Assembly (NCBI RefSeq): GCF_005490785.1
Contig: NZ_CP027295.1
Coordinates: forward strand, 1,054,001 to 1,118,000
Direction: 5' to 3'
DNA: 64,000 bases
DNA from: Brachybacterium sp. SGAir0954
GTDB taxonomy: Bacteria; Actinomycetota; Actinomycetes; Actinomycetales; Dermabacteraceae
Below are positions 44,001 through 52,334 of this stretch, one piece after another. Position 1 is the first letter of the stretch; each line of letters begins with the position of its first letter. The notes under the pieces are model-generated. The model searched no databases and was not told the origin of the DNA. It saw only the letters and a list, made by a program, of their open reading frames with translations. Both the position numbers and the translations under genes were made by a program.

Positions 44001-45040
44001 AGCATTCGCCCGACTACCACCGCATGCTCCTGAACTCCTTCGAGCTCGCCGTGAACGACGGCCTCATCGAGGACGAGGACGTCAAGGGGCGGATCCACCG
44101 CGCCGCGCACGTGCTGGGCTGGATGATCCAGCCCGATGGGGCACTGGTGCAGTTCGGCGACTCCCCCGAGACCCGGATCGTGAAGCCGGACGCGGTCTCC
44201 ATCGACCCGGCGACGCAGTTCCTGCTCTCCGACGGTGCCCAAGGGACCCCGGAGACGAAGGAACTCGCGGCCTACCGCGACGGCGGCTATGCGTTCGTGC
44301 GGTCCCCGCAGCCGAAGGGCCCCGGCGAGCTCGCGAAGAGCGGCTATCTCGCATTCAGCGCGGCGTTCCACTCCCGCGCACACAAGCACGCGGACGATCT
44401 GAACGTGGTGTGGTTCGACCGCGGACAGCAGATCCTGACCGACGGTGGTCGTTTCGGATACGGCGAGCTCCTCGCCGCGGACTCTCCGCAGCGGGCCGAG
44501 GGCTTCTACTACGCCGCGCCGGAGCGCCAGTACGTCGAGGGGACGATGGCGCACAACACGCTGATGATGGACGGCGTGGACCAGGAGCGCCGGTCCCGCG
44601 CCCCGTACGGAAGCGGTCTGGGGGAGTGCACGGAGGCCGACGGCGTCTTCGACCTCTCCGCCCGGGTGCACCATGCGGACTACATCCATCGCCGCCGGGT
44701 CGTCTACCGGCCCGGGGAGGAGCTGCTCCTGAAGGACTCGGTCTTCTCGCAGTCCGCCGAGACGAGGGAGGGCATCCTCTGGCTCAACGTCTCGGGCCAT
44801 TTCGAGCTCGAGGACAACGGCGAAGAGGGCCTCGTGTTCGTCTCCGAGAGCGGTGACGAGCCGACGCGGCTCACGATCATCGGCCAGGGGAGGCTCCTCG
44901 AGCCGGTCCGCGGACAGGAGAATCCGCTGCGCGGATGGCGCTCGCGGCAGGACCGCTCTCTCGAGCCCACGTGGTCGATCGGTTTCGCCTTCTCCATCGA
45001 TACGCGCGCCTCTGTCGACACCACTCTTCGCCTGTCCTGA
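41015..45040 (+). CDS. Membrane-anchored fusion of GT4 glycosyltransferase and heparinase II/III-type lyase
   Basis: A 1341-residue multidomain protein. Residues 7-55 form two close hydrophobic helices. Residues 60-205 are a heptad-like, Ala/Glu/Arg-rich coiled coil with repeated ART-GTL-ERAD units. A GT4 domain covers about 345-760 (ILHMVGRVLPETQTGYTLRTQ, VSIVPNAVEAENF, SSIVEYEGIDTLLDAY, DLVTPLKPFEAFSTG). From about 850 to the end is a uronate-lyase module: helical toroid with NPNNNHGFYTAVSQVHAA near 944, then the heparinase II/III beta-domain with FHSRAHKHADDLNVVWFDRG near 1119 and a beta-rich tail. No cleavable signal peptide is seen, so both catalytic parts should be cytoplasmic. Synthesis and cleavage in one chain suggest chain-length or quality control, but that is inference. 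Confidence 0.88.
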   Translation: MRARLRTLTLVAGAGAAIVLVLLVIAAATGAAAVAVIAGVLGLIGIVAGCIVLPRILESFTAATDRLSTRAKNLEARTGTLAERADAGEARTGTLEDFAASIDGKADELGERLGTLDAQAQVLERRADQQHERIGRAVRTVGTVSAREKGTRALLDSVEERLTGTRGDLDQLSGRLDAQEATTERSRKDVQILRSRVPAGFLDPVEKQLMDLRGTSREALRSTFESAVQLGRDPREVISERLAHRLFKDYLDREEFLRLRPLIENFDVLEKQSLTTLRAVYRFFRSSGYWDLAALAVAQVHAKSKRENDALAVAKIEHEIELFSRPALVRPTLPPGDAYDPSGPILHMVGRVLPETQTGYTLRTQYTALAQARKGLPVAIVGQAGITENAVESVEHYEFQGIDYYLLPGPARNTMLIDEWLARNMLELAELVRELKPSILHAQSDFFNALIIDVVGKAYGIPTVYESRGFWEESWLSRTITANQWGEKADSLFSMYGLPAAYTLRKHAEEVARLQPDHVFTLAEVMRDHILTSADGLIPGDGVSIVPNAVEAENFPVQAPNDDLKREIGIPDDAVVIGYISSIVEYEGIDTLLDAYHMARAHTGRSICLLLVGDGDYLPTLKAHAESQGIQDVFFTGRVPHEQVLDYYGLIDLFVVPRKASQVSDLVTPLKPFEAFSTGRAVVLSDVGALKEIARQSDAVELFRAGDAEDLARRIAALVDDPERRADLSRRAARWVRNHRSWDGNVNEYYRVYKKLGFAGEDNLLVESELALDDRGTNPGELLESLRSATAPGLKGWFTIQDIRQSGASILEDGWRFASFEPVKVASIEDWAHYGSEHRSWGFHLHAWEFMDPLLRAFDETRDEHWLREGVRIALGWIAIHRGADDESDPMAWYDMSQSLRTPRLFSLLRRAAEIDSMRDEAVILAEAFAWHLDELHKPRAYNPNNNHGFYTAVSQVHAAKYGWMFPDAEATAVEGRQRLAEMATSQFARDGVHLEHSPDYHRMLLNSFELAVNDGLIEDEDVKGRIHRAAHVLGWMIQPDGALVQFGDSPETRIVKPDAVSIDPATQFLLSDGAQGTPETKELAAYRDGGYAFVRSPQPKGPGELAKSGYLAFSAAFHSRAHKHADDLNVVWFDRGQQILTDGGRFGYGELLAADSPQRAEGFYYAAPERQYVEGTMAHNTLMMDGVDQERRSRAPYGSGLGECTEADGVFDLSARVHHADYIHRRRVVYRPGEELLLKDSVFSQSAETREGILWLNVSGHFELEDNGEEGLVFVSESGDEPTRLTIIGQGRLLEPVRGQENPLRGWRSRQDRSLEPTWSIGFAFSIDTRASVDTTLRLS

Positions 45041-45077
45041 AGCTGGCCGACCTCCCCCTTCCCGAGAGGATCTGACC

Positions 45078-46808
45078 GTGAACATCAATCTTGTCTGCGT
45101 CGCACGTACGGCCTCCGCCCGAGAGCGACTGCCCCGCCTCATGGACGCTGCGGTCGAGGATGCGCAATCCGTCTTCGGCGAGGCGGAGGACCATCGCTGG
45201 AGCGACGGGCGGGTGGCGCTCTTCAACGCCGATCGCATGCACGGCGCCTGGACGGTGCCCACCTGGCACGAGGACGGCGGCGACATCTTCGCGGTGTCCC
45301 AGCCGCCGGTGCCTGTCGACGATCACTGCGAACCGGAGACCTACTGGCCCGACGTCGCCGGCAAGGTGCGTCACGGTGACCTGAAGAGCTTCCTGCCCAA
45401 CCATTTCGGCGTGCATCGTCGCCCGGACGGATCCGTTCGCGTCTGGGCGGACACCCTGGGGCTGGGTCGGTGCTACTACGTCGAGAACGACGACTTCGTC
45501 GCCGCGTCGAACCACATCGGAGTGCTCGCCCACTTCCTCGGAGAGGAGGTCCGCGTCGACGTGGCGGCAGTCAGCCGATACGTGCACGCCGGGTGGTTCA
45601 CCCTCGATGACTCCCCGTACGTGGGGATCCGGAGGCTGCGGGAGTCCTGCTGCCTCGACATCGGCGCGGACGGGTCGGTGACCCATCGAGAGCACACCGA
45701 TCTCACCGAGCTGGTGGGGGCACGGCGCTCGATGCCGAACTACGACGCGGTCGTCGAGCAGACCCGGACGATCGCGCACAACCTCGATGCGCTGAGCGTA
45801 CGCACGTCGACCGTCTACCTCAGCGGCGGCCGGGACTCGCGCATGACCGCATCGGTCTGGCTCTCGGGCGGGGGCAGCGCGAAGGTGATGACCTTGGGGA
45901 CGCTCGAGGCCGAGGCGGAGATCGCGACCGAGCTGATCGGGGCGTTCGCCGGATCCGAGCAGGAGGGACAGGAGGTCGAGCACAACGTCGTCATCCCGAA
46001 GCCCTCCTCGATCACGATGTCCCTCGAGGAACGATTCCGCAACGCCTTCGCCATGTGGGACGGCGACGCGGCGCCGACGAACATCAAGTCGAACGTGAGG
46101 ATCCCCGGCGGCAGGGGAGGGCTTAGCATCGGCGGCGTCGGCGGTGAGATCATGCACGGCTACTACTACCACCGGGACGGAGATCTCGAGCGGCTGGCGA
46201 AGGAGCCCCATCCGGTCGCGTACGCAGCGCGCAGCTTCCGCGGGGCTGTCGTCACCGAGCAGGCGGCCGGCGCCATGGAGGGGTTCTTCGATCTGAACTA
46301 CGAGCGTGCGGTGCGCCACGGCCGGCCTGACGTCGCATCGCTCGACTACCTCTACCTGACGGAGAAGTTCCGTCGGTGGGGGAACCAGGCCTTGGGGTCG
46401 ATGGCGGCGATCATGCTCTCCGGACCGGCATACGTCCGGGCCTGCTTCGACCTGACCCCGCAGGATCGGATCGACAAGATCTTCCCGGACCAGATCGTGC
46501 GCAGGGCGATCCCGGAGTGGACGGAGATCCCCTACTACAAGGCGGTCGTCACCGACTCCCGGCGCAGCATGAAGCGCAAGCTCGGGACGTACGACACCGA
46601 CCCGGACTATGTCGCGGCCGTCCTGGAGAACCCTCGTCGCTGGCCGGAGTTCTTCCGCGAGGAGAAGATCCGCGAGTTCCTGGAGACCGCGCGCGGCGAC
46701 CAGGGACTGCCCGTGCACGAGTCGTGGATCAACCGCGCGATGTGGGTCGACCACCTGGAGTCCCACGCCGACTCCTTGAACCGCAGGGTGCGCGAGGTGG
46801 CGGCATGA
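45078..46808 (+). CDS. Asparagine-synthetase-like PP-loop protein (copy 1), no Cys2
   Basis: A 576-residue protein with the two-part plan of class-B asparagine synthetases. The N-terminal Ntn-like half (about 1-200) has FGVHRRPDGSVRVWADTLGLGRCYYVEN but starts M-N-I-N, so the nucleophilic Cys2 of glutamine amidotransferases is absent. The synthetase half has the PP-loop YLSGGRDSRMTAS (about 246-258) and GGVGGEIMHGYYY. This combination resembles beta-lactam synthetase-type enzymes, which adenylate a carboxylate without using glutamine. GTG 45078 has GAGAGGA upstream. It overlaps the next gene by 4 nt and has a paralogue at 49683. Uronate amidation or coupling to an amine is the likely role (inference). 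Confidence 0.8.
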   Translation: MNINLVCVARTASARERLPRLMDAAVEDAQSVFGEAEDHRWSDGRVALFNADRMHGAWTVPTWHEDGGDIFAVSQPPVPVDDHCEPETYWPDVAGKVRHGDLKSFLPNHFGVHRRPDGSVRVWADTLGLGRCYYVENDDFVAASNHIGVLAHFLGEEVRVDVAAVSRYVHAGWFTLDDSPYVGIRRLRESCCLDIGADGSVTHREHTDLTELVGARRSMPNYDAVVEQTRTIAHNLDALSVRTSTVYLSGGRDSRMTASVWLSGGGSAKVMTLGTLEAEAEIATELIGAFAGSEQEGQEVEHNVVIPKPSSITMSLEERFRNAFAMWDGDAAPTNIKSNVRIPGGRGGLSIGGVGGEIMHGYYYHRDGDLERLAKEPHPVAYAARSFRGAVVTEQAAGAMEGFFDLNYERAVRHGRPDVASLDYLYLTEKFRRWGNQALGSMAAIMLSGPAYVRACFDLTPQDRIDKIFPDQIVRRAIPEWTEIPYYKAVVTDSRRSMKRKLGTYDTDPDYVAAVLENPRRWPEFFREEKIREFLETARGDQGLPVHESWINRAMWVDHLESHADSLNRRVREVAA

Positions 46809-49603
46809 TCTCGAGAGAGCGCATCCTCTCGCGACTTCAGATCGGGTTCTTCGCTCCCCGTGACAATGATGGAGCGGTCGCCGACCGCTTGATCGCCGGT
46901 CGTCGGAAGTTCGGCGAGGCGGTCCTGGACGTGCGGGTTCCCCGGAGCTTCGATGCGCCCGGTCCCCTGCCGCGGAACAACCTGCTCGAGCTCCACTCCC
47001 TGCGGTGGGCTGACGTGCTGCGACGTGCAGATTCCGTCCCTGGGGCTCAACAGGCATGGGAGGGGATCGTCAACGCCTGGGCGGCCTCCGAGGCTGCAGC
47101 GGACAGGAACTCCGTGGCTTGGGGCATCACCCCGCTCGAGCAGCGCTGTGTCGCGCTCGCCCTCGGCACCGGCGATCTCTCCGGGACCCCGGGGATCCTC
47201 GACCGGCACGTGACCGCCGTGGTCTCTCATGCGGTCGAGGCCGTCAGCTCGCTTCGCCGTCTGCGACTCCTCGACGTCCAGCTGGGGCTGCTTGTCCGGC
47301 GAGGCGATCCGGACGAGGCCCTGCGCGCCGCGGCGATCGCCGCGGCGGAGAATGCTTTCCACGAGTCCGGCTACACCGTCGCCGAGGACCTCGCAGGAGT
47401 TGTGGAGGCCACCGAGCAGTGGATCGGACGACTGGAGTCGCTCGAGGTGCCCTCGGATGATGCCGTGTTCGATCGACTCCGCTCGGAGCTGTTCTGGCTG
47501 CACGTGACGGCGCCGGACGGGGAGCTCGTGCCGATCGGTTCGGGTGTCCCACGTTCCGTCCCGGGGGCAGAGAACCCGCGGATGCGTTACATCCTCACCG
47601 GCGGCGAAGAGGGGTCTCCTCCTACGCAGGTGAGGAGTGTGGATCCGGAAGGGCTCGTCTCGCTCCGGAGCGGCTGGGGGGAGACCGAGCGCGATGCTCG
47701 CGAGGAAACCCTGGTCACAATGCTTCTGGGGCCAGTCCGTGGACGGGAGGCCCACGGCGACGTGGCGCGCGTGACCTACCACTCCCAGGGGCGCCCCTGG
47801 CTCATTGATCCTGCCCTCGCCGTCGAGACCGGTCCCGAGGGGCACTCGGTGATCTCTGTCGACGACGTCCGCTACCGCATCCACGGGGACGCGGAGCTCG
47901 TGCGGCAGTACGGCGACGATCGCGTCGACGGGTTCATGGTGAAGTGCTCGGTGCACCAGGCGTTCCAGTGGCAGCGGCACGTGGTGTTCGCGCGGACGGG
48001 AAACTACCTGGTCGTGGACGACACGACACGAGCCTCGACCGAGTACGTCGCCGCGCAGCGGTGGATCGTCGCACCCGACGTCGAGATCGAGCCCACCCTG
48101 CAGGGCTTCCGCCTCCATGCCGATGGCAAGACCGTCGCGCTCAACGTCTCGACGCTCGGGCTCAAGGACCACTCGATCGACGACCTCCACGATGACGCGG
48201 GGAACGTCGTCGCCAAGAGGATCAGCGTCCCCATGGTGGGGTCGAGCAATCGTGCCGTCGCCGTGATCGCCGACGTCGTGGACCCTCGCGTCTTCCGTGC
48301 CCGGCGCGTGCCGCGGACGGGCAAGGAGTTCACCGTCGACATCAAGGACAAGCAGCTCGACGAGACCTTGGTCGTCACGCCGGAGCTCTCCGCAATCGTC
48401 CCGGCCGGGCTGGATCCGGACGAGGCTGTCGAGAGGACCATCGCGCTCGGTGCTGCCGGTGACCTGAGCGAGGAGGAGCAGCTCGCACAGCGTCGAGCTG
48501 TCCGGGACGTCATCAGCCAGGTAAAGAGCCAGATTCGTGAAGCGGGCGGCGGAGTATTCGCCAGAGTGCAGGGGCTGGACCTGCTGCTGGCCGCGGGCGG
48601 CGAGCTGAAGGTGCGGGGCCTTCGCGACCATGGCTACGGCGCGGCGCTGGTCGACGTGGCCGGGACCGATCTCGCGGACAGGATCGCCGGGAACCCCCAG
48701 GTGGGGAACCTCCGCCGCACCGCTCTCGTGGACTGGCCGGGTCAGGACCTCGTCCAGCCCGCGTACGGCGTCCGCGTGAGGACCACGACCGACTCCACCA
48801 CCGTGCCCGATGGTCTCGAGGAGCGATCGGTGTGGAGCGTCGATCTGGGACAGCTCGTCCCGTCGGCGTTCCTCACGGACGGCCCGGGGGACATCCTGAC
48901 CGTGTACTTCCACGGCGCCACCGACCGTTCGCGCCTGTCGATGCCCCGGTACGAGCGCATGCGGTCGTTCGCAGGCCTGGGACTCGGACCGATGATGTTC
49001 TTCTCCGATCCGTGCCTGGACCTGGACTCACGGATGATGCTCTCCTGGTACGTCGGAACCGAGGAGGTCGACGTCCATCGGGAGATCGCCTGCATGATCG
49101 AGGCGTACGCCCGGAGCAAGGGGATCGAGAAGGTCCTCCTCGTCGGAAACTCCGGCGGAGGATTCGCGGCGCTGCAGCAGGGTGCGTATCTCGAGGGCAC
49201 CCGGGTGGTGAGCTTCAATCCTCAGATCCGGATCGACGACTACGTACCGCGTATCGCGCAGACAGCCCACTGGGCGCTCTTCGGACGAGAGACGGTCAGC
49301 GACGATCCGGTGAACGCCCCCCGCATGGATCTCATCGAGCGCTACCGGCGCATCGGGTTCGATCAGGACGTGGTGCTGATCCAGAATCCGGGCGACGACC
49401 ACCACCACCAGGAGCACTTCCTGCCGTTCGTGAAGGCCTTCGAGTCCTCGGACAAGGCGAGCCGGCTGGTCACGCATACGCCGTATCTTGGACCTGGCCA
49501 CCGGGTGCCGCCCTCCGACGAGTACCTCGACTTCGTGCGCGATGCTGCCGCTGCGCACACGGAGTCGACGTGGAGTCTTCGGGGACGGCGGGACATGCCG
49601 TGA
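46805..49603 (+). CDS. Heparinase-like / alpha-beta hydrolase fusion protein (copy 1)
   Basis: A 932-residue cytoplasmic protein. Residues 1-220 are a helical toroid, 290-560 a heparinase II/III-like beta domain, and about 690-930 an alpha/beta hydrolase with nucleophile elbow GNSGGGFAALQ (near 780), an acid candidate in NPGDDHHHQEHF and the last His in GPGHRVPP. The lyase site looks degenerate: where the paralogue at 54923 has HGHPDGGS, this copy has EAHGDVAR. The whole protein aligns by eye with that paralogue. It is encoded between the two asparagine-synthetase-like genes. Possible job: de-esterification or hydrolysis of the polymer or of the PP-loop product. Confidence 0.78.
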   Translation: MISRERILSRLQIGFFAPRDNDGAVADRLIAGRRKFGEAVLDVRVPRSFDAPGPLPRNNLLELHSLRWADVLRRADSVPGAQQAWEGIVNAWAASEAAADRNSVAWGITPLEQRCVALALGTGDLSGTPGILDRHVTAVVSHAVEAVSSLRRLRLLDVQLGLLVRRGDPDEALRAAAIAAAENAFHESGYTVAEDLAGVVEATEQWIGRLESLEVPSDDAVFDRLRSELFWLHVTAPDGELVPIGSGVPRSVPGAENPRMRYILTGGEEGSPPTQVRSVDPEGLVSLRSGWGETERDAREETLVTMLLGPVRGREAHGDVARVTYHSQGRPWLIDPALAVETGPEGHSVISVDDVRYRIHGDAELVRQYGDDRVDGFMVKCSVHQAFQWQRHVVFARTGNYLVVDDTTRASTEYVAAQRWIVAPDVEIEPTLQGFRLHADGKTVALNVSTLGLKDHSIDDLHDDAGNVVAKRISVPMVGSSNRAVAVIADVVDPRVFRARRVPRTGKEFTVDIKDKQLDETLVVTPELSAIVPAGLDPDEAVERTIALGAAGDLSEEEQLAQRRAVRDVISQVKSQIREAGGGVFARVQGLDLLLAAGGELKVRGLRDHGYGAALVDVAGTDLADRIAGNPQVGNLRRTALVDWPGQDLVQPAYGVRVRTTTDSTTVPDGLEERSVWSVDLGQLVPSAFLTDGPGDILTVYFHGATDRSRLSMPRYERMRSFAGLGLGPMMFFSDPCLDLDSRMMLSWYVGTEEVDVHREIACMIEAYARSKGIEKVLLVGNSGGGFAALQQGAYLEGTRVVSFNPQIRIDDYVPRIAQTAHWALFGRETVSDDPVNAPRMDLIERYRRIGFDQDVVLIQNPGDDHHHQEHFLPFVKAFESSDKASRLVTHTPYLGPGHRVPPSDEYLDFVRDAAAAHTESTWSLRGRRDMP

Positions 49604-49682
49604 CAGGGCCGGCCCATCAGGGTGCTGAGCGCGCGGATCTGCTGCGCAGAACGTCGAGTACGGATTCGGAGAGTGTCGCGCT

Positions 49683-51431
49683 GTGAACATCAACTGTGGG
49701 GTCGTCGCCCTGTCTCCTCGAGGGAAGCACCTGCTCCCGTCGCTGTGGGAGGAGGCTCTGGAACTGGGCGGTGACGCCTATGACATGACCGGTGCCGTCA
49801 CGCACGTCGACGACGGTCGCGCGATGGTCAACGCTCAGGCGGCGGCCGGGACGTGGAAGGCCCCGACCTGGATCGACGACGATCAGGGGACGATCTCCCT
49901 CTCCCAGCCCCCGGTCTCCTTCACCGAAGAGGTCAAGGAGCCGGCGTGGGAGGAGTGGGCACGCCGGACCCTGCGCACGGACGGGGGGCGGGCCTCCGTC
50001 CAGCCCGGGTATTTCGGGATGGAGATGCGTAGGGACGGCACCTTCCAGGCGTGGAACGACCTGTTCGGTTTCGGCCGTTCCTACGTCGTCCAGAATCAGC
50101 ACTTCCTCGCCGTCGGCAACCACATCGGGATGGTCTCGCTGTTCGTGGATCTGCCTCTCGAGGTCGACATGTACGGCTGCGACGTGCTGTCGCAGGTCGG
50201 CTTCTGGCCGGAGGACGCGTCACCGATCTCAGCAGTGCGGCGCCTCGGGCCCGCGGACGTCATCACGGTGACCGAGAGCGGTGCTGTGCACCGTCACCGT
50301 TACGCGACGGACGAGGAGTTCTACGGCTACCGAGAAACCGAGCCGGACGTCGCAGCTGTCGCCGACTCCCTCGCTGTGCTCACCGCCAACGGAGGAGAGA
50401 TCGCCGTCCAGTCCCCGGTGGTCCACCTGTCCGGTGGACAGGACTCCCGAGTTACCGCCGCCGCCTGGGCGGCGGGAGGCAAACCGGCGATGGTGCAAAC
50501 AGTGGGGACCCTGCAGGGCGAGGTCGACATCGCCCGGCAGCTCGTCGCATCGCTCGAGGAGGAGCGCTCGCTGGAGGAGCGCGGGCTCACCCACAGGGTG
50601 ACGGAGCCGAGCCCGACCAGACTCTCCACGTTCTCGATCGAGGACCGTCTCTCCCAGGCGATGCTGATGTGGGACGGCGATTTCGCGCCGGGCAATCTCA
50701 AGGCGGCTGTCCGGCGGCCTCCGGCCCGGGCACGGCTGACCATCGGCGGGGCGAACGGCGAGGTGATGCACGGCATCTACTACTCGACGGAGCAGATCCT
50801 CAAGATCGTGCGGGGTCTCCCGCATCCCATTGATCGTGTGGGCACCGCGTTCAACGGTCGCTCCAACACCGAACGCTCGCGTCCCGCGGTCCTGGAGTTC
50901 CTTGCACATCAGGTCGACTTCACCCGCGGTCTCGGGCATACCGATGCGACGGCGCTGAACGTGTTCCAGATGCATTCGAAGTTCCGCCGTTGGATCAACG
51001 CGCAGCTGACCTACGGCTCGTTCGTGCTCCTGCTCAACCCTGTCTTCGTGCGCGCCTCGCTCGATCTCACGCCGGAGCAGCGCCTCGGGAAGGTGATGCA
51101 GAAGGCTCTGTCCCGTGCTCTCGTTCCGCAATGGGAGGAGGTGCCGTACTACAAGGCGACGCTCGCCGAGTCCACGACGACGAACCGCCAGCGGGGTATC
51201 CGCACCTGGGACACCTCGCCCGGCGCGATGGAGCGTCTGCTGCACGAGCGCACCGCGTGGCAGCAGTGGTTCGAGCCGAGCGTGATGGCCGATCTCGAGC
51301 GGATCGTCCACTCGGGGGAGGGGAACGGCGGTCACGAATCGACTCTGAACAAGGCCTACGTCCTCGATGGGATCCCCGACCACGTGGCGAATCTCGAGAC
51401 GATCCGGCGCTCGATCTGGGCGGAGCGCTGA
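49683..51431 (+). CDS. Asparagine-synthetase-like PP-loop protein (copy 2), no Cys2
   Basis: A 582-residue paralogue of the protein at 45078. It also begins M-N-I-N, lacks Cys2, and has the PP-loop VHLSGGQDSRVTAAAW at the same position (about 246-258), followed by GGANGEVMHGIYY. Shared landmarks include GFGRSYVVQNQHFLAVGNHIG versus GLGRCYYVENDDFVAASNHIG in copy 1. The copies are clearly diverged, so they probably act on different substrates or form a heteromer. GTG 49683 has GGAGAG about 11 nt upstream; the 79 bp before it hold no other gene. The deacetylase gene follows after 4 nt. Confidence 0.8.
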   Translation: MNINCGVVALSPRGKHLLPSLWEEALELGGDAYDMTGAVTHVDDGRAMVNAQAAAGTWKAPTWIDDDQGTISLSQPPVSFTEEVKEPAWEEWARRTLRTDGGRASVQPGYFGMEMRRDGTFQAWNDLFGFGRSYVVQNQHFLAVGNHIGMVSLFVDLPLEVDMYGCDVLSQVGFWPEDASPISAVRRLGPADVITVTESGAVHRHRYATDEEFYGYRETEPDVAAVADSLAVLTANGGEIAVQSPVVHLSGGQDSRVTAAAWAAGGKPAMVQTVGTLQGEVDIARQLVASLEEERSLEERGLTHRVTEPSPTRLSTFSIEDRLSQAMLMWDGDFAPGNLKAAVRRPPARARLTIGGANGEVMHGIYYSTEQILKIVRGLPHPIDRVGTAFNGRSNTERSRPAVLEFLAHQVDFTRGLGHTDATALNVFQMHSKFRRWINAQLTYGSFVLLLNPVFVRASLDLTPEQRLGKVMQKALSRALVPQWEEVPYYKATLAESTTTNRQRGIRTWDTSPGAMERLLHERTAWQQWFEPSVMADLERIVHSGEGNGGHESTLNKAYVLDGIPDHVANLETIRRSIWAER

Positions 51432-51435
51432 TCGA

Positions 51436-52287
51436 ATGGTGCCCACGGGCGCGTACGACGCTGCTACTGCCGCCATCGGCCACGAGATCCACCGGACGGC
51501 CTTCGTCCATGCCTTCGGCGGCGCGATCGACACCGGTGGTCTCGCGGCGGTGGCACTTCGCTTCGATCACGGACTCGTCAACTTCGCGGAGCATCTCCTC
51601 CCGCTGGCCGTGGACCGCGGGATCACCGTGTCGCAGGCGTACAACCCGCGCAACGGAGATCTCAAGGAGAACCGGGGCGTGCTCCACTCGGAGATCGACG
51701 ACTGGATCCGTCAGGGTCATGTCGAGATCTGGAACCACAGCTCGTCCCATCGAGGCGTGACGACCACGGCTGATCTGCACGACGAGATCGTCGCGGCGAT
51801 CGGCGAGATCGGAGAGCAGCTGCCGAGCGCGCAGGGGAAGCTGTGGGGCTTCAACCCTCCCGGCATTCCTGGCGAGGACTACGCCGGCTTCGACAAGGGG
51901 TCCACGCCGGAGAACTGGATGACGGAGGCGGGGCGGATGATCCTCGCGCACCATGCCGTCGCCTCGGGGCACGTCGCCGGGACCTCCCAACGGATCCTGG
52001 ACGGCCAGGTTCGTGACGGTCTCGCGCACGTCACCCTCGACACCCGGAGCGTGGACGAGATCTGTCGGCGCATCGATGCCGTGGTCCGCAAGCGCCGCGG
52101 GCTCCAGCTGATGATGCATCCGTCGCGCTTGGGGATGGACGGCAAGATCACGCTCGACGAGGTCATCGCGATTCTCGACCACATCGTCGAGCTGCGTGAC
52201 CAGGGGCGGCTCGTGACGCTCTCGCCCTACGAGCTCCTGCTGGCGAACGCTCAGGTACCGACATCTGCCGATACTTCCCCTCGGTAG
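51436..52287 (+). CDS. Polysaccharide deacetylase family protein
   Basis: A 283-residue NodB-homology protein. Motif 1 appears as RFDHG (residues 42-46) in place of the usual T-F-D-D-G, and motif 2 as HSSSH (101-105), the metal-binding H-S/T-x3-H type. LMMHPSRLG near residue 225 corresponds to the late conserved His region. The second Asp of motif 1 is replaced by His, so activity is uncertain. No signal peptide, so it would act on cytoplasmic precursors such as GlcNAc or ManNAc units, unlike the usual secreted deacetylases. ATG 51436 is 4 nt after the upstream stop. Confidence 0.75.
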   Translation: MVPTGAYDAATAAIGHEIHRTAFVHAFGGAIDTGGLAAVALRFDHGLVNFAEHLLPLAVDRGITVSQAYNPRNGDLKENRGVLHSEIDDWIRQGHVEIWNHSSSHRGVTTTADLHDEIVAAIGEIGEQLPSAQGKLWGFNPPGIPGEDYAGFDKGSTPENWMTEAGRMILAHHAVASGHVAGTSQRILDGQVRDGLAHVTLDTRSVDEICRRIDAVVRKRRGLQLMMHPSRLGMDGKITLDEVIAILDHIVELRDQGRLVTLSPYELLLANAQVPTSADTSPR

Positions 52288-52334
52288 ACAACAGCCCGTG
52301 GCGAATGCCATGGCTCGCGCGCAGGAAGGAAGAA

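Noticed and set aside
44877-48913. Long minus-strand frames opposite the PP-loop and lyase/hydrolase genes
   Set aside because: His/Arg/Glu-rich translations without conserved motifs; sense strand has PP-loop and G-x-S-x-G motifs.
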